Origin: Dermatophagoides farinae
Lineage: Eukaryota; Arthropoda; Arachnida; Sarcoptiformes; Pyroglyphidae
Reading direction: 5' to 3'
DNA length: 64,000 nucleotides
Assembly: GCF_024713945.1 (NCBI RefSeq)
Contig: NC_134683.1
Location: 913,501-977,500, forward strand
Both the position numbers and the translations under genes were made by a program. Positions 11,410 through 22,669 of this stretch are shown here, in pieces (the first letter of the stretch is position 1; each line of letters begins with the position of its first letter). The notes under the pieces were generated by a model. It saw only the letters and a list, made by a program, of their open reading frames with translations, was not told where the DNA came from and made no database searches.

Positions 11410-13258
11410 TTATGTACGTCGTATGAAACGAATATTGACTGATGATTTTGGTTTTAAAATTATTATCGCTTTTTTATGAACATTACCAAGATAATCACCG
11501 GATTCAACACGATATCGAGACAATAAAGTGGCAAGCATTATTTTTTCCTCTTGTAGAGCAAATTTTTGTCCAATACAATTACGTGGCCCGGCTGAAAATG
11601 GTAGATAAGCAAATGGATTCATACGGCCACAATAATGTTCAGAACCTTCGATAAAACGATCCGGTATGTAGCGTTCTGGTTGTTGGAAATATTTTGGATC
11701 CCTTTGAATCATATAAAGTACGATAGCGACAGACGTTCCTTTTGGTATGATACGACCAGGTTCTATTTCCGCATCTTGATGTGTGTAACGTGATATGACC
11801 GGTACCGATGGATAAATTCTCAATGATTCTTTGATACAGGCTTCCAGAAATTTCATCCGTCTCAATTGATTTTGAGACCAATTTTGTGTTGTTTGATCAT
11901 TATCATCATCAGATTGTTGCCGTATTTCGTCAATTTCTTTATGTACACGATACTGAATGTCCGGATGATTGCCGAGCAAATGTAATGTCCATATCAATGA
12001 CATTGCCGTGGCATCATGACCTGCAAGCATAAATGTATCCACTTCTTCACGAATATCCGATTCGGTAAAGTGTTTCGGATCTTTCAAGTGTTGCTCGATC
12101 AATAGATCCATGAATGCTAAACGATGACCATTTTCATTCGCATTCAAATCAAGATTCTTTTGGTTGACAATTTCGTTTTTACGTTCTTTAATAACATTCA
12201 TTGTGAATTCACGAACTAGATTAATATCATGACGATGATCACGTCCTTGGGAGAAAAAATTAAAATAAATGAAATTATTTTGAAGCCAGGGCGATAACAT
12301 TCTTTTCATAACTGTAGATGAAACTCTGAAAATTGGATGAATTTAACTATGATAGCAAAAAAAGTTCAACCATGATCACTAACCTTGTAACTGCATCCAC
12401 ATAATCACGATTCTTTTCGAGTTGTGAACCAATTTTCACTCCCATTGCAGTTTCCGAGATAACATCCAATGTTGCATTCGTTATTAATGGTACAATATCT
12501 AGATAACCATTACCACCTGCTTTCAGTTGACGATCATTGATTATATGGGAAAGAATTTGTGCCTGTTCATTCATAATGGGTAAGAATTGTTTCAAAATAT
12601 TAAAATGAAATGTTGGTGTCAATAATTTTCGTCGTGAACGCCATTTATCCGATGAACTGGTCAATAGTCCTTCATTCAGCCATGGTTTAAGCATTTCATA
12701 ATATTGATCTTTATCTAAAAATGTATCAGTGCTGGATAATATTTTCTAAATGCGAAAACAAAAATTTTCGATTACTATTTCCACACAAAAATACACAATC
12801 TATACTTACTTCAGCAACATCGGCATGACTAATAATCATAGTTGGAAACAATGAAAGCCAAATATGAGATGTTTCACCAAAAAGTTTGGACATTCCCGTC
12901 ATCACTTTAAAATAATCTAGATGATTTTTAATAAATGAAAAGTGAATTTGTCATAAATTAAACAAAAAAAAATTTTTTTGTTACTATCAACAATTGTTTC
13001 TGTTGTCCAACTTTCAATGAATAACATGTCAATGTTTCCAATTGGAATTTTCCAAAATGGAACATTTATGCCCGAAAATTTACAAATCATCGATCTTGAT
13101 CTTAACCATCGCTGCATTATTCTCATTGAACGTAGCAAAAGAAATGAAAAAATAATGGATATGATTCCATAACGTATAAATAGAAGAATTATTTGATGAA
13201 CGAATGTTTCAACATTCGTTCCATTTGTCGCCGTTGTTGTCGTCGTGGCCATCATCAT
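11410..13258 (-). CDS. Cytochrome P450, CYP4-like (copy C), altered I-helix
   Basis: Exons 13258-12985, 12916-12810, 12745-12384 and 12325-11410 give 552 aa with the same intron phases as A, B and E. It has the anchor, WRSRRK helix [21 protein letters not shown] and haem loop [14 protein letters not shown]. The I-helix reads EEVDTFMLAGHDATAMS. The Thr that follows Asp in the consensus (A/G)Gx(D/E)T(T/S), the proton-relay position equivalent to Thr252 of P450cam, is Ala, and the CYP4 haem-linking Glu is Ala too. The reading frame is otherwise intact. The enzyme may be uncoupled, specialised for an unusual reaction, or on the way to becoming a pseudogene. The B' region also differs (FFSQGRDHRHD against FLAEGRKHRRD in B and E). 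Confidence 0.9.
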
Positions 13259-13589
13259 TGGTTTTAACCAAACAAAAAAAAATGAAATCGAATCAAATCA
13301 TATCAATCACCCATTTATATATTGGATATTAATCAATAAAAAAAGATGTTTTCATCATCACTTCAATTCCCTTGTTATTATTATATTCAAATGTTTGTGT
13401 GTTGATGTCCAAGCATAATGCATTAGTAAAACGATAATTCCATAAAATGTTGTTGTTTTTAAGACAGAAAAAAAATTAAAAATAGTAATTATCATGTGTT
13501 TTATCATTATTTGATTCTGATTTCAAATATAACTTAAATAAAGATAAACAGAAGTTGGTGAAATAAAGGGATTAATCTTTTTTTATTTT

Positions 13590-13918
13590 CGCTTGATTTG
13601 ATTAAAAATTATATACGTTCTATAAAACAAACATTGACCGATAATTTTGGCCTTAAAATTTATGCCACTTTTTTATGAACATTACCATCATAATTACCGG
13701 ATTCAACATGATATATCGAGACAATAAAGTGGCAAGCATTATTTTTTTCCTCTTGTAATGCGAATTTCTGGCCAATACAATTACGTGGACCGGCTGAAAA
13801 TGGTACAAAAGCAAATGGATTCATACGGCCACAATAATGTTCAGAACCTTCGATAAAACGATCCGGTATGTAGCGTTCTGGTTGTTGAAAATATTTTGGA
13901 TCTCTTTGAATCATATTG
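13590..13918 (-). pseudogene. Truncated, frameshifted CYP last-exon copy (D)
   Basis: Covers only the end of exon 4, from [20 protein letters not shown] through the haem loop [14 protein letters not shown] to the tail. After LQEEK an extra A in an A-run shifts the frame (reading NNACHFIVS), a 2-bp gain in the GATATATC region restores it, and KKVA is followed by a premature TAA. Upstream it ends abruptly at about 13918 in CYP 3'-flanking DNA (a TTGAATAAAGATAA-CAGTAGTTG type segment). The tail (GNVHKK) resembles copy C. A partial tandem duplicate, not functional. Confidence 0.9.
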
Positions 13919-14033
13919 ATTTGATTTAAAATTGAAAATGTAATCATCATTTTAAGTTGAATAAAGATAAGCAGTAGTTGCTGAAATGAAGGGATTAATC
14001 TTTTTTTTTATTTTCGCTTGATTAGATTAAAAA

Positions 14034-15901
14034 TTATATACGTTGTATGAAACGAATATTGACTGATGATTTTGGCCTTAAAATTAATGCCGCTTTTACA
14101 TCGACATTACCACAATTATCGCCGGATTCAACACGATATCGAGACAATAAAGTGGCCAACATGATTTTCTCTTCTTGTAGTGCAAATTTTTGTCCAATGC
14201 AATTACGTGGCCCAGCTGAAAATGGTACATAAGCAAATGGATTCATACGGCCACAATAATGTTCAGAATCTTCGATAAAACGACCCGGTATGTAGCGTTC
14301 TGGTTGTTGGAAATATTTTGGATCCCTTTGTATCATATAAAGTACGAGAGCGACGGACGTTCCTTTTGGTATGATACGACCGGGTTCTATTTCCGTATCT
14401 TGATGTGTATAACGTGATATTACTGGTACCGATGGATAAATTCGTAACGATTCTTTGATACAGGCCTCCAGAAATTTCATCTGTCTTAATTGATTTTGAG
14501 ACCAATTCTGTGTTGTTTGGTCATCATCATCATCAGATTGTTGCCGTATTTCGTCAATTTCTTTATGTACACGATTCTGAATGTCCGGATGATTGCCGAG
14601 CAAATGTAATGTCCATATCAATGACATTGCCGTCGTATCATGGCCTTCAAACATGAATGTATCCACTTCTTCACGAATATCCAATTCGGTAAATTGTTTT
14701 GGATCTTTCAAATGTTGCTCGATCAATAGATCCATGAATGCTAAACGACGACCATTTTCATTCGCATTCAAATCAAGATTCTTTTGGTTGACAATTTCGT
14801 TTTTACGTTCTTTAATAACATTCATTGTGAATTCACGAACTAGATTAATATCACGACGATGTTTACGTCCTTCGGCCAAAAAATTAAAATAAATGAAATT
14901 ATTTTGAAGCCATGGCAATAACATTCGTTTCAAAGTTGTAGCTGAAACTCTGAAAATTGGACGTATTTATGATGGGAAAAAAGCTCATCCATGATCACTA
15001 ACCTTGTAACTGCATCCACATAATCACGATTGTTATCGAGTTGTGAACCAATTTTCACACCCATTGCGGTTTCCGAGATAACATCCAACGTTGCATTCGT
15101 TATTAGTGGCACAATATCTAGATAACCATTACCACCAGCTTTCAGTTGACGATCGTTGATTATACGAGAAAGAATTTGTGCCTGTTCATTCATGATGGGT
15201 AAGAATTGTTCCAAAATATTAAAATGAAATGTTGGTGTCAATAATTTTCGTCGTGAACGCCATTTATTCGATGCACTGGTCAACAGTCCTTCATTCAACC
15301 ATGGTTTAAGCATTTCATAAAAATTATCTTTATCTAAAAATGTATTAGTGCTGGATAATATTTTCTGAATGCGAAAAAAAATTTACGGTTACTATTTCCA
15401 CACAAAAATCCACAATCTATACTTACTTCAGCAACATCAGCATGACTAATAACCATAGTTGGAAACAATGAAAACCAAATATGAGATGTTTCACCAAAAA
15501 TTTTGGACATTCCGGTCATCAATTTAAAATAATCTAGATGATTTTTTTTAATAAATAAAAAGTGAATTTGTCATTAATTTATAAAACAAAAAATTTTTTT
15601 TTTTTTTACTATCAACAATTTTTTCTGTTGCCCAACTTTCAATGAATAACATGTCAATATTTCCAATCAGAATTTTCCAAAATGGAACATTGATTCCATG
15701 AAATTTACTAATCATCGATTTTGATCGTAACCATCGTTGAATTATTCTTATTGAACGTAGCAAAAGTAATGAAACAATAATGGATATGATTCCATAACGT
15801 ATAAATAGAAGTATTATTTGATGAACGAATGTTTCAACATTCGTTCCATTTGTCGCCGTTGTTGTTGTTGTTGTTGTCGTCGTCGTCGTGACCATCGTCA
15901 T
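14034..15901 (-). CDS. Cytochrome P450, CYP4-like (copy E), canonical CYP4 I-helix
   Basis: Exons 15901-15610, 15533-15427, 15364-15003 and 14949-14034 give 558 aa. Start is the ATG at 15901, matching the position in the paralogues; the upstream in-frame codons lack an ATG. It has a long Thr tract (11 Thr in a row), the hydrophobic anchor, helix-C WRSRRK, ExxR in KESLRIYPSVP and haem loop [14 protein letters not shown]. The I-helix reads EEVDTFMFEGHDTTA, the textbook CYP4 signature with the Glu that in this family esterifies the haem. It is the only copy here that keeps this Glu, so it is the best candidate for the ancestral fatty-acid hydroxylase-type activity (inference). PERYIPGRF replaces the usual D with G. 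Confidence 0.93.
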
Positions 15902-16544
15902 TTGTTTTAACAAAAAAAAAAAATGAAATGAAATGAAATCGAATCAAATCATATCACCCATTTATATATATTGAATATTAATCAATCCGAAAAAAAAAGT
16001 TTTTATCATTATCACTTCAATTACCTTGTGATCATTATGCATGTGTTTTTTGTTTTGATGCGCATGCACAAGGTAATGTTATATTTGATATAATTTTTCA
16101 TGTCATATTTTTTTTTGTCTGTGTTTTTGTGTCTGTTGAATCGATATTAAAATTTTTTCTGTTGAAAATCACGATGACGATGATGATAAAATGAACCAAT
16201 TTTTTTTTAAAAATATTTTTAATGCGATTGACATTGACATGAAAACTTTGTTGTTCGATTTGTGTTTTATTTATTATCAATCAACACACACATATATTTG
16301 TGATTTGTGATATGAAATTTTTTTTTTTTTGATCATTTTGCTGACCGAGCTCAACCGAATTCATTGTGGTGATTATATTTATCAATTTGTTTCGCTGCTT
16401 TGATTCTTTTTTATTATTATTATTATTATTAATCAATGTCGATTATTTTATGTATTAAATACCAATGACAAATTAAATAGAAGAGATCTTGGACCATAAA
16501 ATATGTCAATATTTATCGACATTTAATCATCATAGACATTAAAT
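15902..16544. other. Spacer between CYP E and the receptor gene
   Basis: Divergent intergenic region that should carry both promoters. It contains an inverted CATGTG/CACATG-rich stretch at 16035-16065, a (TTA)n run at about 16415 and the GTTCGATTTGTGTTTTATTT segment shared with CYP spacers. No gene recognised. Confidence 0.5.
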
Positions 16545-16965
16545 AACACAATTATCCACCGTGAAAGAAATTCATTTTTCAAATATGAATAAATTGATTA
16601 TTACGACCAGGTCAGCTTTTTTTTCGTTCAATAATTCTAATCGAAAAAAAAACTAGAACTGTTTGTGTGTGTGTGTGTGTGAGGTTAAATTCATATCCCG
16701 GGAAAAGGATAAATTTTTTCATCAGTCCCTGATGATTATTTTACATTTTACATTTGATATATCGTTAGCAACAAAAATTCCAATGATTCTTGATGAATTC
16801 CTTGTGTACATAAATTTTTTTTTTGTTGTTTTGCGTCAATAATTCTGTGAAGAAAACTGGCTATTTTTTTCGCCTTTTAGTGGATTTTTTTTTCGTTTCC
16901 AAGTATTTAAGATTAATTAAGTAAAATTTTTTTTTTTTTTTTTTTTTTTGATTCATCTAACGAAT
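16545..16965 (+). repeat. Receptor 5' region, copy 1 of a duplicated segment
   Basis: The segment from about AACACAATTATCCACCGTGA through the (GT)n tract at 16662, the AACTGGCTATTTTTTTCGCC block, a T-run and GATTCATCTAACG recurs as two pieces at 18865-19013 and 20600-20929, separated by a LINE. In this copy it leads directly into the receptor gene, so it holds that gene's promoter or 5' UTR. A pyrimidine tract ending TTTCTTTCCAG at 16994 is a possible splice acceptor just before the start codon. Confidence 0.8.
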
Positions 16966-17003
16966 ACTTGTGTTTACAAGAAATTTTCTTTCCAGTCATA
17001 ACA

Positions 17004-18492
17004 ATGAATAAAATGATTGAAATTTTTCGGAAAAATTTCCTATCCATTCGAATAATTTCCATTGGTATAGTAAAAATGATTAGTCCATTACTACGATTAG
17101 ATGGATTGAATTATATGAAAAGATATTTCGATATGTACAATGATCCACAAAGACAATGTAAACAATTCGATTGTGACCAGATTAGCAAACAATTTCGTTT
17201 ATCATGGATTGGTCAACATCATCATGAGAAATGTTCCATTTGTCAAGTTGTTAGTTTCATCGAATTAATTTTATTAATATGCATTATCCATCCTATTGTT
17301 CAAATGTTTCAAGACGATAGCAATAATTTTAATAATTATCTTACTGCTAATCTATTTGCAATCACACCAGTAGGTCGTCGTATTCTTGTTCTGTTTATCA
17401 TCATGTTCGTCATACAGATCCAATATTATCTTCATCGGCTTTATTACCGGAATCAAACTGTTTCCATTCTCAATGCTGTATTATTTCAACAAGATAGACA
17501 ACAATTTCATCCACCATATCGTTATCGTACTAGAATGGCAGGTAAAGTAGTCAAAGATATTGCCATGATGGTGATCAAAATGGTCAATCTTTTTATGATT
17601 ATAACTAGTGAGTTATTCAAAATGTTTTGTAATCTTAATAAATTTGATTTGTTTCATCATTTCAGTTTTGATTATCATATCAATGGAACTATTATTAGTA
17701 AAATTTATCCTTGAAAATTTGAACTATTTTTTCGCTATATTCAACCGAAATATTTTGGTTTCTCTAAATCACGCTATGTGGCTAATGTTAATGACATTCT
17801 TTTGGAAATTATATGAATTTTTCCATGTTATTTATGCCCAATGTTGTGCACTATTTGCTCTTTGTTTATTGCCATATCTGATGATCTTTCTGATAAATGT
17901 TTGGCAAACAAAACAATTATTAGTCAATCTAAGCCGTGTATCGATTTTTCAAAGATTGAAACGTTTTCAACATTTCAATACATATAATCTGAAATTAATA
18001 CAATGGGGAAATGTTTATTGTGAAACGGTCACTGTATTTATATTCGTTAATGTTTCAATCAATTGTTACATCATCTTATTCATAATGTCTGGACGTTCAG
18101 ATTTGGTCTATTCTTTGGTTTTATCCACTTTTGCTTGTCAACAAATAGTGTGCATATTTGGTGTTCATTTATTGTTTGCCATTTGTAATCAAAATTTTCA
18201 TGAATCATCTACACGATTCTTGAATCTATTGGCTCGTGAATCCAGTGGACAATCCCGTATGAAGAATTTATCATTGTTATTGAAACTGTCTAATTATGGC
18301 CATGCATATCATACTGAGAATAAATATGGCTTTACATATGGAAAATTGCAGCTCATATCGATGCGAGAATTTGTTATGGTAAGATACAAAAACAGATGCA
18401 ATTTTTGTCTATTTCAATTGATTTTTATTTCTCTCCAACAGTTTCTATTACTGTATTGTCAATTTGTAATGTTCTTCTTTGAATACATTTAA
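17004..18492 (+). CDS. Gustatory-receptor-like 7-TM protein
   Basis: Exons 17004-17607, 17666-18378 and 18442-18492 join in frame to 455 aa (introns 58 and 63 nt; donors GTGAGT and GTAAGA, acceptors TTTCAG and CAACAG). About seven hydrophobic segments are visible, with an intracellular-type N-terminus. A short last exon encodes the final TM (FLLLYCQFVMFFFEYI) after a phase-0 intron. Arthropod gustatory receptors typically have a phase-0 intron before TM7 and a QF-containing TM7 motif (TYhhhhhQF); here the QF is kept and the Thr-Tyr is weak. The last intron has a multiple-of-three length and is open, so retention would add 21 residues. Start ATG at 17004 gives the N-terminus shared with the truncated relative at 11178. 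Expected role is a ligand-gated chemosensory channel; ligand unknown. Other 7-TM families are not excluded. Confidence 0.72.
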
Positions 18493-18864
18493 GTTAAAAT
18501 CAAAATTTTCCAATTCTCATTTTCTACTGAAAACCTGTAATTTGTTCACACAAAATGAAATATCCTGCGTCGTTTCCTATTTGATATCCAATCCAAGGTG
18601 TCAATCGAATTATCTAATTGATCCGAGAATTGTTCAAGGAATTTTATGAAATTTTAATCAAACTTAACTGTTTGAATTGTTGAAAGAAAGATTGTTTTAC
18701 TGTTTAATGTCACTATAAAAGCATATTTAATTAGTGCGATCAATGGTGTAATAGTTTACCAGTTATTCATTATTATTAAAAATCATTTATATCATTCTAA
18801 AAGCCTATTTATTGAATATTATATAACTATTGAATCAATACTTCCAAGACCTCTTGTCAAATCT
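18493..18864. other. 3' flank of the receptor gene
   Basis: AT-rich, no gene recognised. It presumably contains the receptor's 3' UTR. Confidence 0.5.
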
Positions 18865-18999
18865 TAATAATAACACATTTATCTGTGAAAGAAATTCATA
18901 TCTCTCAAGTATAAACCAATCGATTACGACCAATTCAGCTTTCTCTTCGTTAAATAATTCTAATCGAAAAAAACTGGAACTATTTTTGCTGTGTATGTG

Positions 19000-19013
<14 letters not shown>

Positions 19014-19047
<34 letters not shown>

Positions 19048-20599
19048 GGAGCATGACTCCTAGCTTTATTTAAAATTATCAAATAATGAAAAATGTAAAT
19101 ACAATAAAAAAAACGAGAATAAAAGTCATACAATGATAATAATCATGTAGATAAGAGATAAAATTAAGAATAGAGCTTTAAATGATGAATTTAAGGCGTT
19201 CATTCATATCCCTTAAGCGTCGGTGGACGAGATGGGAGAAATCAGATAGTTTGTTGTTATTTAACAATTTACCAATTGTGGAGGTCAAATGTTCGTTGCC
19301 GTTAATTTCAAAGATGTTCATAATGTCATCAAACATCGGACATGTGGTGATGTGGCTATAATTTTGTGGAGAATTGCACACAGGGCAATTTGCTGATAAA
19401 CCAATTTTTCGTTTATTAAACAGGTACGCCCTTGTTGGGCCGTGGCCTGTGCATAAGGATGTAATTTCTTGGTTAACTAGATTTATATTGAAATTTTTAT
19501 GATTTATTAGAGTTGTCGTTTCTTCTTTGTTACAATTATTTGATAAGTTAACCATAGATTCATTCAGATGTGATTTAATGATTTCGTTGATTTTTGATTT
19601 GGCATAGTACTTAAAGCTGATTTTAATTCGTGAAACGTCAACTTGATTTGTGTATGTGTATCGTTCAATATGTTTTACATAAATTGTTGAATATGATAAG
19701 TTCAAAAATTGAACAATTTTCATAATATTTTTGGATGAAATTGTCTGAATCTTGTAGAGACCAGATTTTATTGGTGTGTATACAATAATCTTTGATTGAT
19801 GTAAATAGTGGTGGTTGAGCAGCAATTTTAAAGATTTCCGAATGCTATTGTCTATTGCATCAACTAAGCCAGTATGAAACCAGTATTTTGTGTAAACGTC
19901 GAATGTGTGATTTCCTTGTACAATATTAATAGAAGAGTGACAAAGAATGAAATGATCATTGAATTGATAATTTATGTCAATAGTAATGTCGTGTTCGATG
20001 TTCCAATTGCCCATGATTATTATGTTATTGTTCAGTGCATCTACTGGTCCAACAGGAATTTTGCGTATTTTAAGTGCAGCTGAATTTCTTCTCAAAATTA
20101 GTATATCATTAATCAGAGGAGTACGTGTTAGTAGATGAAGACAATCGATCGGTGTAGATTTGAAAGCATTAATTGCATTTCTTAATAATGCATTATCAAG
20201 TGTGACCAAGCTTCTTTTTGATTGATAATTAATATTATTTGACCATATTTCTGAAGCATTTAAAAGGCTAGGCTTGACAAAACAATTATATAGAGTGATT
20301 CTTTTATCACTTGATAAACCAAATTTGTGCGATACATATGTTTTGAGGATTTGTAAATATTTGTAAGCTTCCAAAATTTTTTTCTTAACATGTAAATTGA
20401 ATTTAAGGTCTCTCGTAAAAGTTACACCAAGGATTTTAGTTGATTCGACCGTTTTGATTATAAGATTGTTTGGTGTTGGTTTGTTCTTTTTCGATAAAAG
20501 AAGAGCATTGGTTTTTTCTTTATTCACAGGAATTTTATTTTGTATAGCCCAATCAAAAACGATATTTACTATCCCATTTATTTGATCACATAATTTTTT
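19014..20599 (-). mobile_element. 5'-truncated non-LTR retrotransposon (LINE)
   Basis: The poly(T) run at 19014-19044 is the poly(A) tail of a minus-strand insertion. Upstream of it, one long open frame runs from the truncation point near 20599 to 19178. Both ends abut GT repeats, so the target was the (GT)n tract of the receptor-upstream duplicate and the target duplication is hidden in the microsatellite. The 5' truncation within the RT domain is typical of target-primed insertion. Confidence 0.85.
19178..20599 (-). CDS. LINE ORF2 C-terminal part (RT thumb to CCHC end)
   Basis: About 470 codons without a stop. The N-terminal part (WAIQNKIPVNKEKTNALL, then KTVESTKILGVTF) matches the end of a non-LTR reverse transcriptase just after the catalytic palm. 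LTRTPLINDILILRRNSAAL follows the thumb. The central region sits where an RNase H would lie but lacks the usual YTDGS motif (it reads DVYTKYWF). The C-terminus has SLCTGHGPTRAYLFNKR and the Cys-His cluster CPVCNSPQNYSHITTCPMF, typical of the R1/Jockey-type ORF2 end. An uninterrupted frame suggests a fairly recent insertion, though the copy cannot be autonomous. It encodes no host function. Confidence 0.85.
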   Translation of the reverse strand, partial: KKLCDQINGIVNIVFDWAIQNKIPVNKEKTNALLLSKKNKPTPNNLIIKTVESTKILGVTFTRDLKFNLHVKKKILEAYKYLQILKTYVSHKFGLSSDKRITLYNCFVKPSLLNASEIWSNNINYQSKRSLVTLDNALLRNAINAFKSTPIDCLHLLTRTPLINDILILRRNSAALKIRKIPVGPVDALNNNIIIMGNWNIEHDITIDINYQFNDHFILCHSSINIVQGNHTFDVYTKYWFHTGLVDAIDNSIRKSLKLLLNHHYLHQSKIIVYTPIKSGLYKIQTISSKNIMKIVQFLNLSYSTIYVKHIERYTYTNQVDVSRIKISFKYYAKSKINEIIKSHLNESMVNLSNNCNKEETTTLINHKNFNINLVNQEITSLCTGHGPTRAYLFNKRKIGLSANCPVCNSPQNYSHITTCPMFDDIMNIFEINGNEHLTSTIGKLLNNNKLSDFSHLVHRRLRDMNERLKFII

Positions 20600-21221
20600 G
20601 TGTGTGTGTGTGTGTGTGTCATGCGGTGTCAAATTCATAGTCCGGGAAAAGAATAAATTTTTTCATCGGTCCGGATGAATATTTCGAATGTACATTTTAC
20701 ACATGATTATTTTTTATGTTTTTAGCAACAAAAATTCCAATGATTCTTGATTAATTTCTTGTGTACATAAATTTTTTTTCTGTTTTGCGTCAATAATTCT
20801 GTGAAGAAAACTGGCTATTTTTTTCGCCTTTTAGTGGAATTTTTTTTTCGTTTCCAAGTATTTAAGATTAAGTAAATTTTTTTTTATTTTCATTTGTATT
20901 TTTTTTTTTTTTTTTTGATTCATCTAACGCAGTCATTCTCAACCACTGTGCCGCGGCACTTTTGTGTGCCGCGAAATTTTAGATTTAATAAAATGAAAAT
21001 ATTTTTTGTTTTGATACATTTGAATATTATGGTAATCCTGAATCAAAAACATGTACTTCGATTATTCAAATATCTATTAATAGTTGTGCGAATTGTTTGT
21101 AGTGGAACCAACATAGGAAAAATAAGTATAATTAAACAAACAAATAAAAGCAATTCTTCTTTAAACAATTTTTTATTAATCAATGTTTTACAAAAAGTGC
21201 TAGATTCTAGAAATGGCAAGT

Positions 21222-22372
21222 CCAAACTAACACAACCAGTTCAGAATCGAGAAAATAACAAGTCCAAACTAACACGACCAGTTCAGAATTCAAAATTCAA
21301 AATCCAGAAAATAACAAATCCAACCTAACACAATCAATTCAGAATTCAAAATTCAAAATCCAGTAAATAACAAATCCAACCTAACACAATCAATTCAGAA
21401 TTCAAAATTCAAAATCCAGAAAATAACAAATCCAACCTAACACAATCAATTCAGAATTCAAAATTCAAAATCCAGTAAATAACAAATCCAACCTAACACG
21501 ACCAGTTCAGAATCGAGAAAATAACAAGTCCAAACTAACACAATCAATTCAAAATTTAAAATTCAAAATCCAGAAAATAACAAATCCAACCTAACACAAT
21601 CAATTCAGAATTCAAAATTCAAAATCCAGAAAATAACAAATCCAACCTAACACAATCAATTCAGAATTCAAAATTCAAAATCCAGAAAATAACAAATCCA
21701 ACCTAACACGACCAGTTCAGAATCGAGAAAATAACAAGTCCAAACTAACACAATCAATTCAGAATTCAAAATTCAAAATCCAGAAAATAACAAATCCAAC
21801 CTAACACAATCAATTCAGAATTCAAAATCCAGAAAATAACAAATCCAACCTAACACGACCAGTTCAGAATCGAGAAAATAACAAGTCCAAACTAACACAA
21901 TCAATTCAAAATTTAAAATTCAAAATCCAGAAAATAACAAATCCAACCTAACACAATCAATTCAGAATTCAAAATTCAAAATCCAGAAAATAACAAATCC
22001 AACCTAACACGACCAGTTCAGAATCGAGAAAATAACAAGTCCAAACTAACACAATCAATTCAGAATTCAAAATTCAAAATCCAGAAAATAACAAATCCAA
22101 CCTAACACAATCAATTCAGAATTCAAAATCCAGTAAATAACAAATCCAACCTAACACGACCAGTTCAGAATCAAGAAAATAACAAGTCCAAACTAACACA
22201 ATCAATTCAGAATTCAAAATTCAAAATCCAGAAAATAACAAATCCAACCTAACACAATCAATTCAGAATTCAAAATCCAGTAAATAACAAATCCAACCTA
22301 ACACGACCAGTTCAGAATCAAGAAAATAACAAGTCCAAACTAACACAATCAATTCAGAATTCAAAATCGAGA
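21222..22372 (+). repeat. Minisatellite array, left arm of the foldback element
   Basis: Alternating units of about 56 bp (CACAATCAATTCAGAATTCA... ending CCAACCTAA) and 42 bp (CACGACCAGTTCAGAATCGA... ending CCAAACTAA) form a higher-order pattern over about 1.15 kb. Units share the CAAATCCAACCTAACAC-like core. Copies are nearly identical, implying recent amplification or homogenisation. Confidence 0.9.
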
Positions 22373-22669
22373 GAATTTTTTTTAAATCATATAAAACTTC
22401 AAAGGTTCATTTCAAATACGAAAATTGGTCGAATTATTACGATTCATAACACAAGTAATAAAATTCTAAAATTATTCATATTTACTTTCAAGGTATGAAT
22501 ATGGTCATTGAGAGAGCGGAACATATGTTCTGTGTCAGTTGTGCTATTTATTCTATCCGATTTGTTTTTATGGTGATTTCGAATAAAATTCATTTGTTTT
22601 ATTTATAAATTTGTGAAAATTGTGAATTATCGATAAAATCAATTAATATAAGCCTCAACGTAAGTCGTA

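Larger units (their letters stand above)
18865..20929 (+). repeat. Receptor 5' region, copy 2, split by a LINE
   Basis: 18865-19013 matches about 16545-16680 (GTGAAAGAAATTCAT, ATTACGACCA, ATTCTAATCGAAAAAAA, then GT repeats). 20600-20929 continues the match from the GT repeats through CCGGGAAAAG, the AACTGGCTATTTTTTTCGCC block and GATTCATCTAACG. A LINE occupies the gap. After GATTCATCTAACG the receptor coding region is absent and a hAT-like end begins, so this is an orphaned promoter copy. Confidence 0.8.

Noticed and set aside
5369-14892. 80- to 99-codon open frames overlapping CYP exon 4 in other frames, repeated in each copy
   Set aside because: They recur only because the genes are paralogous. 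They are shadow frames of the P450 coding sequence.
21222-22372. Regularly spaced repeats resembling a CRISPR array
   Set aside because: The 'spacers' are themselves repeats, unit lengths alternate 42/56 bp, the genome is eukaryotic and an inverted copy follows. It is a minisatellite.
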